From Sambucus nigra (taxonomy: Eukaryota; Streptophyta; Magnoliopsida; Dipsacales; Adoxaceae): a DNA stretch of 64,000 bases. The stretch covers positions 273,410,109-273,474,108 of the forward strand of contig OX422222.1 in NCBI GenBank assembly GCA_949130495.1. The letters are read 5' to 3'. The notes below the pieces were generated by a model that saw only the letters and a list, made by a program, of their open reading frames with translations, was not told the DNA's origin and did no database searches. A program made the translations under genes and the position numbers. Shown piece after piece: positions 35,629 through 45,867 of the stretch. How positions within the stretch are numbered: position 1 is the first letter of the stretch; each line of letters opens with the position of its first letter.

Positions 35629-37628
35629 CGTGTCATCATATTATAACATTCACACACATGTCGTAAATATATAACCATCCTCCCAAGTAGACATTCACCG
35701 GGTGTTCTCGAAAATGCTATCATTTCCAGGTATACTCATCCACCCGAACACTCTGACACGGTTAGCTCCCTGAATTAGTAAAACAAAATAAACGTAGTGG
35801 AGGCGATCATAGTTCCCTTCAAAAATGAGACCGAATCATACCCAAGAAGTCTCACCCTTAAATTGAGACGCTATGACCTGGGGACTATACTCACCCTGCT
35901 CCTCAAGCCAGGGGATTCACCCATATTGCGCAACCTCCCATAATAGAACTAGAGGGGTATGCATTCCTATAAATATTATTCACACTAATATTTAGAAAGC
36001 ACACCAATATATATGTACTAAACAATCACCGTATATATATATATATATAATTAATTAATCCAGGCTATTTCGTGCACAATTTACCATAATACTAGCCTAA
36101 CATTCCCAAGTCTATTTACTGACTTGTAATTTAAATAAATCCCACATTTTTTTATTTTGTTCACTCAAGTTGTGTCACCCAACTAAATTACCCAGACTCA
36201 CTCCGTCGGTCCGAAATTTCATCTTGTAGAACTTATTCCTCAAATTTCACTTATTACAGTTAACTCCCTTTTTATCTTTAATATTACCTAATTTATCATG
36301 TAACCCTATAATGAATTAATTCAGCCAAATTCTTGCCTAAGAACTCGTAGCAGTAGCACCAAAATATCCGAGCCAATTTTCCGGACTCTAAACTTTAATT
36401 AATAACGCATTAATTAATTTATTACATTGGCGTTGCTCAACCAAGATATCCGGACTCGCTCACTTGTCCCGAAAGTAAAATATTTAGAATTTATTATTCA
36501 AATTCTCCTTAATAAATTTTGCACGCTTATTAATTTAAGGTTTTCAATTTACTCAATTTCAACCTTAATTCCCTTGTGGATTATTTTCTCAATTATCCCA
36601 ATACTTACTTGTCTCACTTTATGTAAACATAATCTCCACTTTAGCCTAATGTCCTTATTATTGAACAAAAATCACAATCAATCAATCTACACAACCTGCA
36701 ATGGAATAATAACTAAAAATCACATTTTTTAAAATTTGCTCTGCGAATCTGCCCAGATTTTTAAATGCCATTTTGAGGCCTTTTGGAGCCGTATTAGAGA
36801 ACAAAATGCAGGAAACAGAATTTTCTATGAGTCATCATGGACAGAATAACAATTTTCGAAACTAAATCATCAGAAAACAGTTTTCAAAATGACAGTTTAA
36901 CTTACCCAATTTAATAGACTTCTTTAAATTCAAGAAGTTGTTTTACAATTCAATCCTACCCATCAAAACCCAATTTATATATCAACTAACCCCAAGACCA
37001 TATCATCTTATCACACCCACTATGATATGAATAGAAATCTGAATTTATTTAAAAGCAAGTTTAACCACTTGCCTTAGGGTTCGTATGGTCTAAATCCATT
37101 GGTGTAGATGATGATTATTTGGTGAAGAACACACACATTTGTTCTTGATTTTTGCTCCCATGGTTTCTCTAATTGCACCCACTTTTCTTTCTCTCAATTG
37201 GGTTTTCTAAAATGTGTTATAGATGCCACACCCTCCCACTTTTAGGGTTTAATAACTCAATCCCGTTTTTAGGCTTATGTGCTTTATAAAAATGGCCCAA
37301 ATACTCTTATGAGCGTTTAAATATGCCTAAAAATATCGCGACACCCATTACTACCCATGGGTACTCTTTTTCAACTATTTCGACCCATCCGGTCTCAACC
37401 GCGCACTCAAAATGGTCATCCGAATTATTTTATAACATTCTCAAATTTTTTGACCTAAAAAATGCAACACAAAAATAATCCGAATAATTAAGTCTCAGTT
37501 CGTCAAATTAAACTGATCCTCTAATTTAAATTATCTAAATCATAAATTTAATTTCTCCCAATAAAATGAATTATATTTCTCCCCAAAATAATTTAAACTA
37601 AAAGTCATTAAATTTACGGGGTGTTATA
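34700..37628 (-). repeat. 5' LTR of element D (2,929 bp)
   Basis: It aligns with 27672-31030 over its whole length apart from the triplication. It contains a TA run at about 35600-35628. Its outer end reads TATAACACCC (minus) rather than TGTAACACCC, one of many differences from its partner. Confidence 0.9.
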
Positions 37629-37815
37629 CTTTGGTTCTTTGAATTGACCTCGTACCGCGTAATCGGTCATCCCCGGTATTTCCTTAGAATCAACCTCAGC
37701 CCTCTGAAATGAACATCCTCATCCTTTAGGTCTGTAGAATCAACCTTCTTCCACACACCATGTGGTGTCTATTCGACGGATTTCACTTGTTCCAATCTCA
37801 CCCATCGAGGGGCTC
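37629..37815 (+). other. end of element A interior with polypurine tract
   Basis: Remaining 48-bp-repeat-like sequence (GAATTGACCTCGTACCGCG) leads into CCCATCGAGGGGCTC directly before the 3' LTR. The same ATCGAGGGGCT tract precedes the element C LTR (minus strand, 56370-56384), so it is the likely polypurine tract. Confidence 0.7.
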
Positions 37816-40012
37816 GGTAGACACCACATTCTAGGATCCCCCTAAGTCTCTCCTTAGGTCCCCACATTCCTAAGTCTCTTCTTAGGTCCCTACCACCTCC
37901 TCATTTCATTACAAATCCTAGGTCATACTCCGAGTACCGATTTAGAGGCCATCGGGCGCTTTCGAGCCCCATTTAACTCTGATCAACTCTATTGTAAGAG
38001 ATAAAGCTCAATGAATCTTCGAAAGGCTCTGAATCTCCTTTCCAACGGTCCAACACGTGCATGAATCAATTTAAACGATTCGGGCGAACGAACTATTTTA
38101 CTATCAAAAATCAATCTAGAGGTAACTTGGTGCATCCGGGCCCAATTTGACCCTAATCAACTTCATCGTTAGGGTGAAATCTCTTTGAATCTTTGAAGGG
38201 AACTAAAAATCCTTTCCAACGGTATGACCCGTTCATAAAATAGCATAACCGTTCAGACGAGCGACCCGTTTTCCTCAAAAATTGATTCGGAGGCCACCGA
38301 GTGCTCCCCGGATCCGTTTGACTAATGTCAACTCTATAACTCAAATGATACTTAATAAATCTTTACAGGGAACTGGATACCCTTTCTAACATTCTACCCC
38401 ATGCACAAGTCTGACTTACGGTACAGATGAACGATCCGTTTCAATTTGAGAAGTCACCGCGCGCTTCCAGGCCCTGGTTGACCAAAGTTAACTTTTTGAA
38501 CTGAGTAAAGCTCCTTGAAATGTCAAATCAAATCACTTAACTTTCCAACGGTCCACCCCGTATACAATTTTAATTTACGGTACGAACAATCGATCCGTTT
38601 TACTTCGAGAAGTCACCGAGCGCTTTTGGACCTCAGTTGACCAAAGTCAACTATTCGAATCGAATGAATATATTTTGAATGTCCAAGTAAATTGCCTAAA
38701 TTTTCCAACGGTCCACCCCTTTCACGATTTTGACTTACTGTTTGGACGAACGATCCATTTTCGTCCGACAACCTCCCGTTCGAAGAACCGTCGTGCGCTT
38801 TCGAGCCACATTTGACCTAAAGTCAACTCACAGACCCGGGAGAGGTCTAGTTAACTCTTGAAGGTATATGAATTAAATTTTTAATGGTATGTCCTGTTCA
38901 TGATTTGGATTGATGGATTGCATTCTACGACCGATTTTTAAGGAAAATATGCACGAGACTATCAATTGACAGGTCCATTTTCTTGCCAATCGACAGTGTG
39001 TCTAGGGTTACCTATCGATTGGTAGGTCTGGGACCATACCAATCAGCACCACCCCTGACCATATAAATAGAGGGCATGACCTCACTCCCAAGGCACACCT
39101 CAGATCCATCAGCATCAGTGATCTCAACAACATTCTCTTGCAATCAGCAGAGTTTCCACATGTGAAATTTCATTCAATCTTACATTCTCATTCTTCTCAT
39201 ACCCAATTTGCAAAAATCTTATTCTCTCTCATCCAACATTCATCTCACATTCAAGGGAGTTCATCCAAGATCAAGAACAAGCTTAAATTCTTCAAAGAAG
39301 GTCCAATGTTTCCCGCTCTCTCTTTAAATTTCTTATTTTTTGCATCAATTACATTAGATTCATAATTTAGTTCTTATTTTAGTTCATACACATTAACATC
39401 TCACATTTTTATTAGTTATATTTCACATACTTTATTTTCTATAAAAAAAAAAAGGGTTAAGTCCATAAATTCTAAACGGGATTATCCATCACATCTTGCC
39501 AAATCTAAAACATTATTTCTACACACACATATATAATAAAATCATGTTCGAATCTATGGGATAAACCCCACCCTTATTTTCCATTCGAACTAGTTGGACT
39601 TTGATGCCTTTATAGACTACTTAGGCGTCTTGGGTTAAAACCTGATACTCGAGTCCAATTTTCTAATTCTTTAAAATTTCCAATTCTCCATTTACGTATT
39701 TATCATATTCTTGCATTATTGTAATATTATATTATGTTTGTAATACTTATTGTTTCATCATGACGATTAATATTATACTAAATGCATAAATCGTATTTTC
39801 CATACATTATTTTTGGAACATTCCTATGGATGACGTCACTCTATCTTTTCCATGGTATGAGTTGGGTGATTTCGATCTCCATTATATATACACGCATACA
39901 CACTTCATGGAGAAATAAAGAGAAACAATAACGCAAGCCCATGAGAGACCGAAAGGGCGGGATGGGTGCCTAACACCTTCCTATTCCATAACTTAGCCCC
40001 AAACTCCTCAAA
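37816..40012 (+). repeat. 3' LTR of element A, 3'-truncated or diverged
   Basis: It aligns with 1690-4000 including the ~165-bp subrepeats, the near-palindrome CTATCAATTGACAG (38959-38972, one arm mutated), TATAAATA (39062-39069) and ACCGAAAGGGCGGGATGGGT near the end. Clear similarity stops near 40012. A weak extension to about 40070 may be an eroded end. Confidence 0.85.
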
Positions 40013-41082
40013 AGTATAGGTATGTTCTTTAGGCATGTGAAATAGGGTACTCTAGGGATCCAAACTCCTTGAATGTATTATAAATGGTACCTTTCTACAG
40101 GGCAAATAGGCTTGCTAGAGAACATCATGATGATTTAGCATAATTTATGCTAGGTATGGGTTATGCTACTGAAGCACTTCATTTTCCTGGGATATCAAAG
40201 AGCTTAACGAATAAATTCATTCTTTCTTCTATAACAATATTAACTGTGAATTTTCATATATTTTAAATTGTAGATTTTGCTGAGTCAGGCATAATGTACT
40301 CACGATGGAGGATAGTGCGTGTGGTTAAAATTAAAGGCTGAAATAGAACCAATACGACCGAAGTTAATTGGTTTCAACACCCATCAATTCGAAACTGTTA
40401 CTCATACCTATACATTAGTAAACCAATTTTACTCGGATTGGTTCGTCGAGAATGATTCTCAAAAAGCCAATTACCGATTCACTGAGTCCTGTTATTTTTT
40501 TCAACTCTATTCTATGCTTTAAATAATATATAATTTTGTTTTGCCGAAACTGAGACCTATTTTGAGTAAAAATTAGAATGCCAATTCTTAGGCCAAAAGG
40601 AATTGTGTCTTTGAACCGTGATTTGCATGTGTTTCTATCCATTTTGCGTTGTATTTCACCTTGTTCCTATTATCATAACGAAATTTCTATGTTATTTCTT
40701 GCATGTTGGAATTTGATTTGGCTATTCAAAGTAATGATTTGAAAAGAGAACTTCAGTGCCTTCTGATGATGAGTAATAATAGGGATATCGGGAGGAAACT
40801 ACCGAGCTAGACTTGGATGACCTCATGAATGTCACAGCTACGAAGGAGAATCTTGTGATGCTGTTGAAGGAGTAGTGAAATTAGCGAAGGAGCTTTTGTA
40901 TCTTATCGATCATATAGATGCTACTGGACAAGACGACATTGCGCGTGAAGCTCTCAAATGGTTAGGTGTCGTAGGTTTAATAAAGGGGACTTTATAGGGT
41001 CACAAGTTAAGAGGACAAGCTCTATCTTTTGCAAATACGAAGAGCTGACACGGTTGAGTGTACATTCTCATGCCTTTTTCTA
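40013..41082 (+). other. unassigned sequence with a possible protein-coding fragment
   Basis: Most of it is featureless. Near 40795-41008 short coherent stretches appear in two frames (LDLDDLMNVTATKENLVMLL; VVKLAKELLYLIDHIDATGQ and DDIAREALKWLGVVGLIKG). They look like part of a decayed helical protein, but I do not recognise the family. Confidence 0.3.
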
Positions 41083-41518
<436 letters not shown>

Positions 41519-42160
41519 TCTTACCTCTTTCTTCTTAATGCTTCATATTAAATAATTGGGTTGTTTGATGCATGATATGAACATAAATATATTATATCTT
41601 GCATCTATCCTATTTTTGCTCATTTACTTGGCATTTTGTTTATGAATGATCTTAAAAAATAATATACAAGTTATTAGTTTCATCTTCCTTGGACCAAAAT
41701 CTATTCTAATTCATCTACTTGTAAGAACGAGTACTTGAAATATCAAATGTCATATTTATCTGTGTTTATTTATGTCATGCATGCGTATACTTGTACAAAA
41801 TTGCATAATTTGGATTAATTATTTTGGCATTGATTGATGTTGGATTTTAACAATGATAAGGCCTCTTAGAGTCCCATTTCAGTAAGTGACAACTTTTAGA
41901 TCATTTCAACTTGAATTTATACCACCTCATTATCTTGTTAGGGTTGAGTACTATAGTGTTGGTCTTTTCTGGAATTTAAGACTGGAAAGCTTTTGGGGGT
42001 AGTTCTTAAGTTTGAGGTTATTCTTAGTGTTGAAATTTCCAGGCTACAATTTAGAAACTAACCGAGGTTATCTGTTTATAAGCCTAGCTGCATGTAACCG
42101 AGTCTAGAGAAGGGGGCAAAGAGGTTGTTTGAGCGACTAATCAGATGTCCCAATAATGGG
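41519..42160. other. unassigned AT-rich sequence
   Basis: No open frame with recognisable content, no clear repeat boundaries. Confidence 0.4.
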
Positions 42161-42880
42161 CATTAGGGGCAAAAACTTAAGACAACAACCTAGCAACCTT
42201 GAAATAGGTACAAACACATCAATAGATACAAAAGTCACTTATCTAAATTATCCAAGTTCTCATCGTACTCTCGGTTGGCCAAACTGACTAGCATATGCTT
42301 ATTTTCAGGGTTAAAAATGGGAGTTGGGGGGCGAAAATGGAAAATAAAAGTCTAGCGGCCTAAAAATAGGTATGAACACGTCAAATGATACCAAAGTAAC
42401 TTTTCTAAACTAATCTCGTCCTTATAAGACTCTCGGTTCGCCAAATTGACTATTATACGCTTCTTTGGGGTTAAAAATAGGCCTTGAGGGGGCAAAAATT
42501 GTAAACAACCACCTAGTTACCTATATTTTGGTATAAACACATCAAACAATACCAAAGTAACTTCTCTAAACTGATCGTATCCTCATCGGACTCGCGATTT
42601 CCCAAATTTACTAGCATACGCTTCTTTTGGGGGTTAAAAATGGGATTTGGGGGGCGAAAATTGAAAACAACCATCTAGTGGACTAGGTTTAGGTGCAAAC
42701 ACATCAAGTGATGGCAAAATAACTTATCTAAACTAATCGCACCTTATCGGACTCTCAGTTGGCCTAATTAACTTAAAATGGGCGTTTGGGGGGGGGGGGA
42801 GAAACTTAAAATAACAACAGAACAACCCAGATTTATGTACAAACACATCAAACGATACCAATGTAACTATGGTCATTTGT
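42161..42880 (+). repeat. ~160-bp tandem repeat, about five units
   Basis: Units share ACAAACACATCAA(A/T)(C/G)(A/G)ATACCAAAG, then CTAAACTAATC, GGACTCTCGGTTGGCCAAA and ACTAGCATACGCTTCTTT. Each then has GGGTTAAAAATGGG at about 42309, 42468 and 42631, and TTAAAATGGGCG near 42773. Unit length is about 155-165 bp. Units differ at many positions, so the array is old. Confidence 0.85.
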
Positions 42881-43359
42881 TGTTTATTGATTACTCTCCA
42901 ATAAAATTACATGTATGTCATTAACATGAGAATGTACTAGTCTTTTTGTGTTATTTACTCATTTATGATTACACATTTACTAAGGTTGATTTTGTTCAAT
43001 AGGTTCTTATTGGAAAATATGAATATTAATTTTAGGAGAATGAATTCTACTTTTTCAAGGAATATAATGAATAGTAATTGTGGGAAAATAATATGTGTAT
43101 AACTTAAATGATGTTAGACTTCGTTTCAATTTTGTGGTTAAAATCTAGATGGTTTATCTTGTACTACATTTTGTTTTGGGAATTTTAATGGTTATGAATG
43201 AAATATAGTTTTATAATGGTATAATATCATCAAAATGTAGTGTCATTCATTTTGTCACCTGTGTTTTGGAATTATGTTTTGAGTGAAATTTGTGGGCATT
43301 GTTACCGTATTGCCATTGGTTGAGCAACCGATTGTTAATAATGTATTTATATTTATTTG
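42881..43359. other. unassigned AT-rich sequence
   Basis: Nothing recognisable. Confidence 0.4.
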
Positions 43360-43763
43360 ATTAATGAAAAACTAATAATTTCTTAAAAATATAATGATAT
43401 TGTTAACGGAATTGAACTGTTACAAATAAAAACATTCGTTACAAATATATGACATTCCCAATCCGTTACAATGTATTTTGTAAGAATTTTATCTATTACA
43501 AATTCTATGTTTGTAACAGGTCAAAACCGTTATAATTTATTAAATTCGTTACTAATATACGTGATATGTACCAACATCAAATCCGTTACAAAATAAATTG
43601 CAACGATTTTAATCGATTACAAATTTTAAATTTGTAATGGATTTTATCTGTACAAATTTCGTTAGTAAAATAAATAATGCCAACTTTCTAAAGGATTAAA
43701 TTCGTTACAAATATTTTTTGTATAGGTTTTTTCCCATTACAATTGACCTATTTTGGTGTAGTG
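43360..43763 (-). mobile_element. terminal region of a CACTA-type transposon
   Basis: The right end reads, on the minus strand, CACTACACCAAAATAGGTC at 43763, the typical terminus of En/Spm (CACTA) elements. The adjoining ~400 bp is filled with short direct and inverted copies of CCGTTACAAA/TTTGTAACGG-like words, as in CACTA subterminal regions. I could not find the opposite terminus or any transposase, so this is a truncated or one-ended remnant. Confidence 0.6.
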
Positions 43764-44330
43764 ATAGGATCCCTTGCGACGTCGGTGGTGTGGACTTAAG
43801 GCTTATAGGTTGTATACGATGTCCAATATCCTGTCAGAATCCTTAGTAGTGTTAGCTTGTGATTTAAATACGTAGTATAAGGCGCCAGTCATTATAGAAT
43901 GTTTTTGGAATTTTCATTAGGTCCTGAGGAGAGGTTCGTCGGCTAGATTTATTCCAAGGTTTCAAACGGAAGGGAAATAATATATTCCTCTAAATATCAT
44001 ATCCCATTTTTAAATGCTTAAGTGATAACTTAATGTGAAGCAATTTCGATATGAGTAGCCGACTTTAATAGTGTTTTTTGAGAAATAGCCTTTTTTAGTC
44101 TCTATCCATTAGCCATTTCTGAGTGGGATCCCTCAGAAAGGGGGTTTTACTTATTAAACAAGGAAATTATCTACTCCATCCAACCCTTGAGATCAATTGT
44201 ATCTGGCGTCTTTAGGAACATGAATATACTTATTGTGACACCTTGAGGTGTTTAACCATTATAGTTCACCATGTTTGGAGACTTATAGGGTTATATTTGG
44301 GTGATTATCTAACAGTCATTTGAGGCGAAT
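43764..44330 (+). other. decayed sequence interrupted by the LINE
   Basis: No coding sequence seen. It and 50150-52300 formed one stretch before LINE insertion. The right end of that stretch is the polypurine tract and LTR of element E, so this may be the remnant interior of E. Confidence 0.35.
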
Positions 44331-44342
44331 ATTAGGAAGTCA
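44331..44342. repeat. left target-site duplication of the LINE
   Basis: ATTAGGAAGTCA, identical to 50138-50149. Confidence 0.93.
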
Positions 44343-44412
44343 GAGCATAATTAATAGAGAGAAACCCTAGCCGTTTTCTCTCTTGCTAACCCTAACCCTA
44401 GATAGGGTTTGC

Positions 44413-45867
44413 ATGGCTTTTCAACCTTCTCCTATTGTAGGAGAAGGCATGCAACCCCTTCATCAGAATGCTTCTTCTTCTTTCCTTTCAAAAGCCTCTC
44501 CTAATCTTCAAAACCACGTCCAACTTGCTCCAAAACCAAAATCTTTTGCCGATGTTGTTTGTTCCAATAACACGCCTCAAACCATTCTTCAACCCATATC
44601 TTCTTATAAAGGTGAACCCGCTATTATGTATGAGGATTCCAGTATTCAAGAAATGGCTGCACCATTCAAGTACACCTTGGTTGGAAAGTTCTCCCATGGT
44701 CGACCTTCGGTGGATGATATTCGAAAGTTTTTATGTTCTCTAAACCTTAAAGCCTCTGCTCATATAGGATTAATTGACCACAAACATGTTTTGATCCGTC
44801 TTGACCATGAAGAAGACTTTCATCGTATATGGCTTAAAGACTCTTGGTTCATTCATGGTTTCCCTATGCGATCCTTTAAATGGGATACAGATTTTCATCC
44901 AAATAAGGAATCATCAATTGTTCCTGCTTAGATTTTTCTTCCTCTCCTTCCTATTCATTTGTATAATATGGGTGCTATGTTCTCTATTGGACAAGTAGTA
45001 GGGAGGCCTCTCAAGATTGATGGTGCGACTGGTTCAATTGCTAGACCAAGTGTTGCTAGGTTGTGTGTGGAAGTTGATTTAAAACAAACTTTGCCTTCAA
45101 GGGTCTGGATTGGCAATAAGGATAAATATTCTGGATTCTAGAAACCTATAGTATATGAAAATTTACCACCTTTTTGTTATTTTTGTGGTAAGAAAGGTCA
45201 TGATCAAGGTCAATGTCATTTCAAGATGGTTTCGAAAGCTGAGAAGAATAGGATGAGCAACAAGGAAATTCAGGGAGCGAAGCAAAATCAAAAAGAGACT
45301 ACAAAAGAATGGGTAGCTAGATCGTTTGAGAAAAATACAGTAGAAGAACCAATTGTTAGTGCAATAACATTGGAGAAAGAAGAAGGAGAGATTTTGGAGA
45401 AAAATCAGTCCAGCCCCATAAAAGTAAGACAAACTTTGATTTCAATTTTTTTCAAAAAACAGGATATGTTGGTGGAGTTGAGGCCTATTGTAGAAGATCA
45501 ATTTAATGTGCAAACTCCTAGAAAGGAGTTCCTTAAAAATTTTCCAGAAATAGTAGCCATTTGTGATACAGGTGATACCTTATGTATGCCTGTTTCAGAA
45601 CTAGTAGAGGTTGCTGTGGAAAATTGTATTGAGTCTATGGTTGGTGTAAGAGAAATGACCTGTAATGTTGAGGATAATGTCCAAGCATATCAGGAAGATG
45701 TCTTTCAAAACAGTTTTGGGGTAGGCAGTTCATCTGATGATAGAGAGCAAATGGATGGGTTTACAACAGTTGTAAGGAAGATAAAATCTCCAATCTTGAA
45801 GGGACTCAAAAATATTAGAATATTAAGGTCCAACTCAAACTGCAAAAATACTAATAAGTCCATATGA
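44413..45867 (+). pseudogene. LINE ORF1: DUF4283 RNA-binding protein with CCHC knuckle
   Basis: This is the nucleic-acid-binding partner of ORF2 in the LINE ribonucleoprotein. The first ATG in frame is 44413 (MAFQPSPIVGEG). Residues ~75-160 form a DUF4283-like domain (LVGKFSHGRPSVDDIRKFL, then VLIRLDHEEDFHRIWLKDSW and MRSFKWDTDF). After the TAG at 44929 the same frame continues IHLYNMGAMFSIGQVVGRPL...VARLCVEVDLKQTLP. After a second TAG (45139) it reads FCYFCGKKGHDQGQC, a CX2CX4HX4C knuckle. The C-terminus is charged. There are two in-frame stops but no frameshift. Its TGA overlaps the ORF2 ATG. Confidence 0.9.

Larger units (their letters stand above)
27672..37628 (-). mobile_element. Element D: long-LTR, apparently non-coding gypsy-type element (LARD-like)
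   Basis: Two long direct repeats (27672-31030 and 34700-37628) flank a 3.67-kb interior. On the minus strand the primer site TGGTATCAGAGCATCAGG (initiator-Met tRNA type) follows the right LTR after two bases. A GGGGAAG polypurine tract precedes the left LTR. The LTRs begin TGTAACACCC and end GGTGTCACA, the termini common in Tekay/Del-type chromoviruses. Flanks CTTAG and CTTTG fit a 5-bp target duplication with one later change. I find no gag, protease, RT or integrase motif in the interior in any frame. It is either a large retrotransposon derivative mobilised in trans, or an element decayed beyond recognition. Confidence 0.82.
1690..40012 (+). mobile_element. Element A: Ogre-like Tat-lineage Ty3/gypsy element, nested host of B and D
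   Basis: The order is 5' LTR (1690-4144), primer site, leader, gag, protease, RT, RNase H, second RNase H, integrase, antisense genes, 48-bp repeats, polypurine tract, 3' LTR (from 37816). Without the two insertions it is about 17 kb. Ogre affinity rests on the Arg-tRNA-type primer site TGGCGACTCTGGTGGGGA, the long LTR, the DNGS protease, a glycine-rich motif between protease and RT, and the dual RNase H. Elements B (11503-22487) and D (27672-37628) are inserted in it. Every coding segment has stops and frameshifts, so it is an old, dead copy. The 3' LTR is truncated near 40012, so no target duplication can be identified. Confidence 0.85.

Noticed and set aside
42161..42880. Possible CRISPR-like regular repeat
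   Set aside because: Units are contiguous and diverged with no unique spacers, and the sequence is plant nuclear DNA.
44364..44405. CCCTAACCCTAAC-like telomere motif before LINE ORF1
   Set aside because: Only two and a half units, not the plant TTTAGGG repeat, and inside the LINE 5' UTR.
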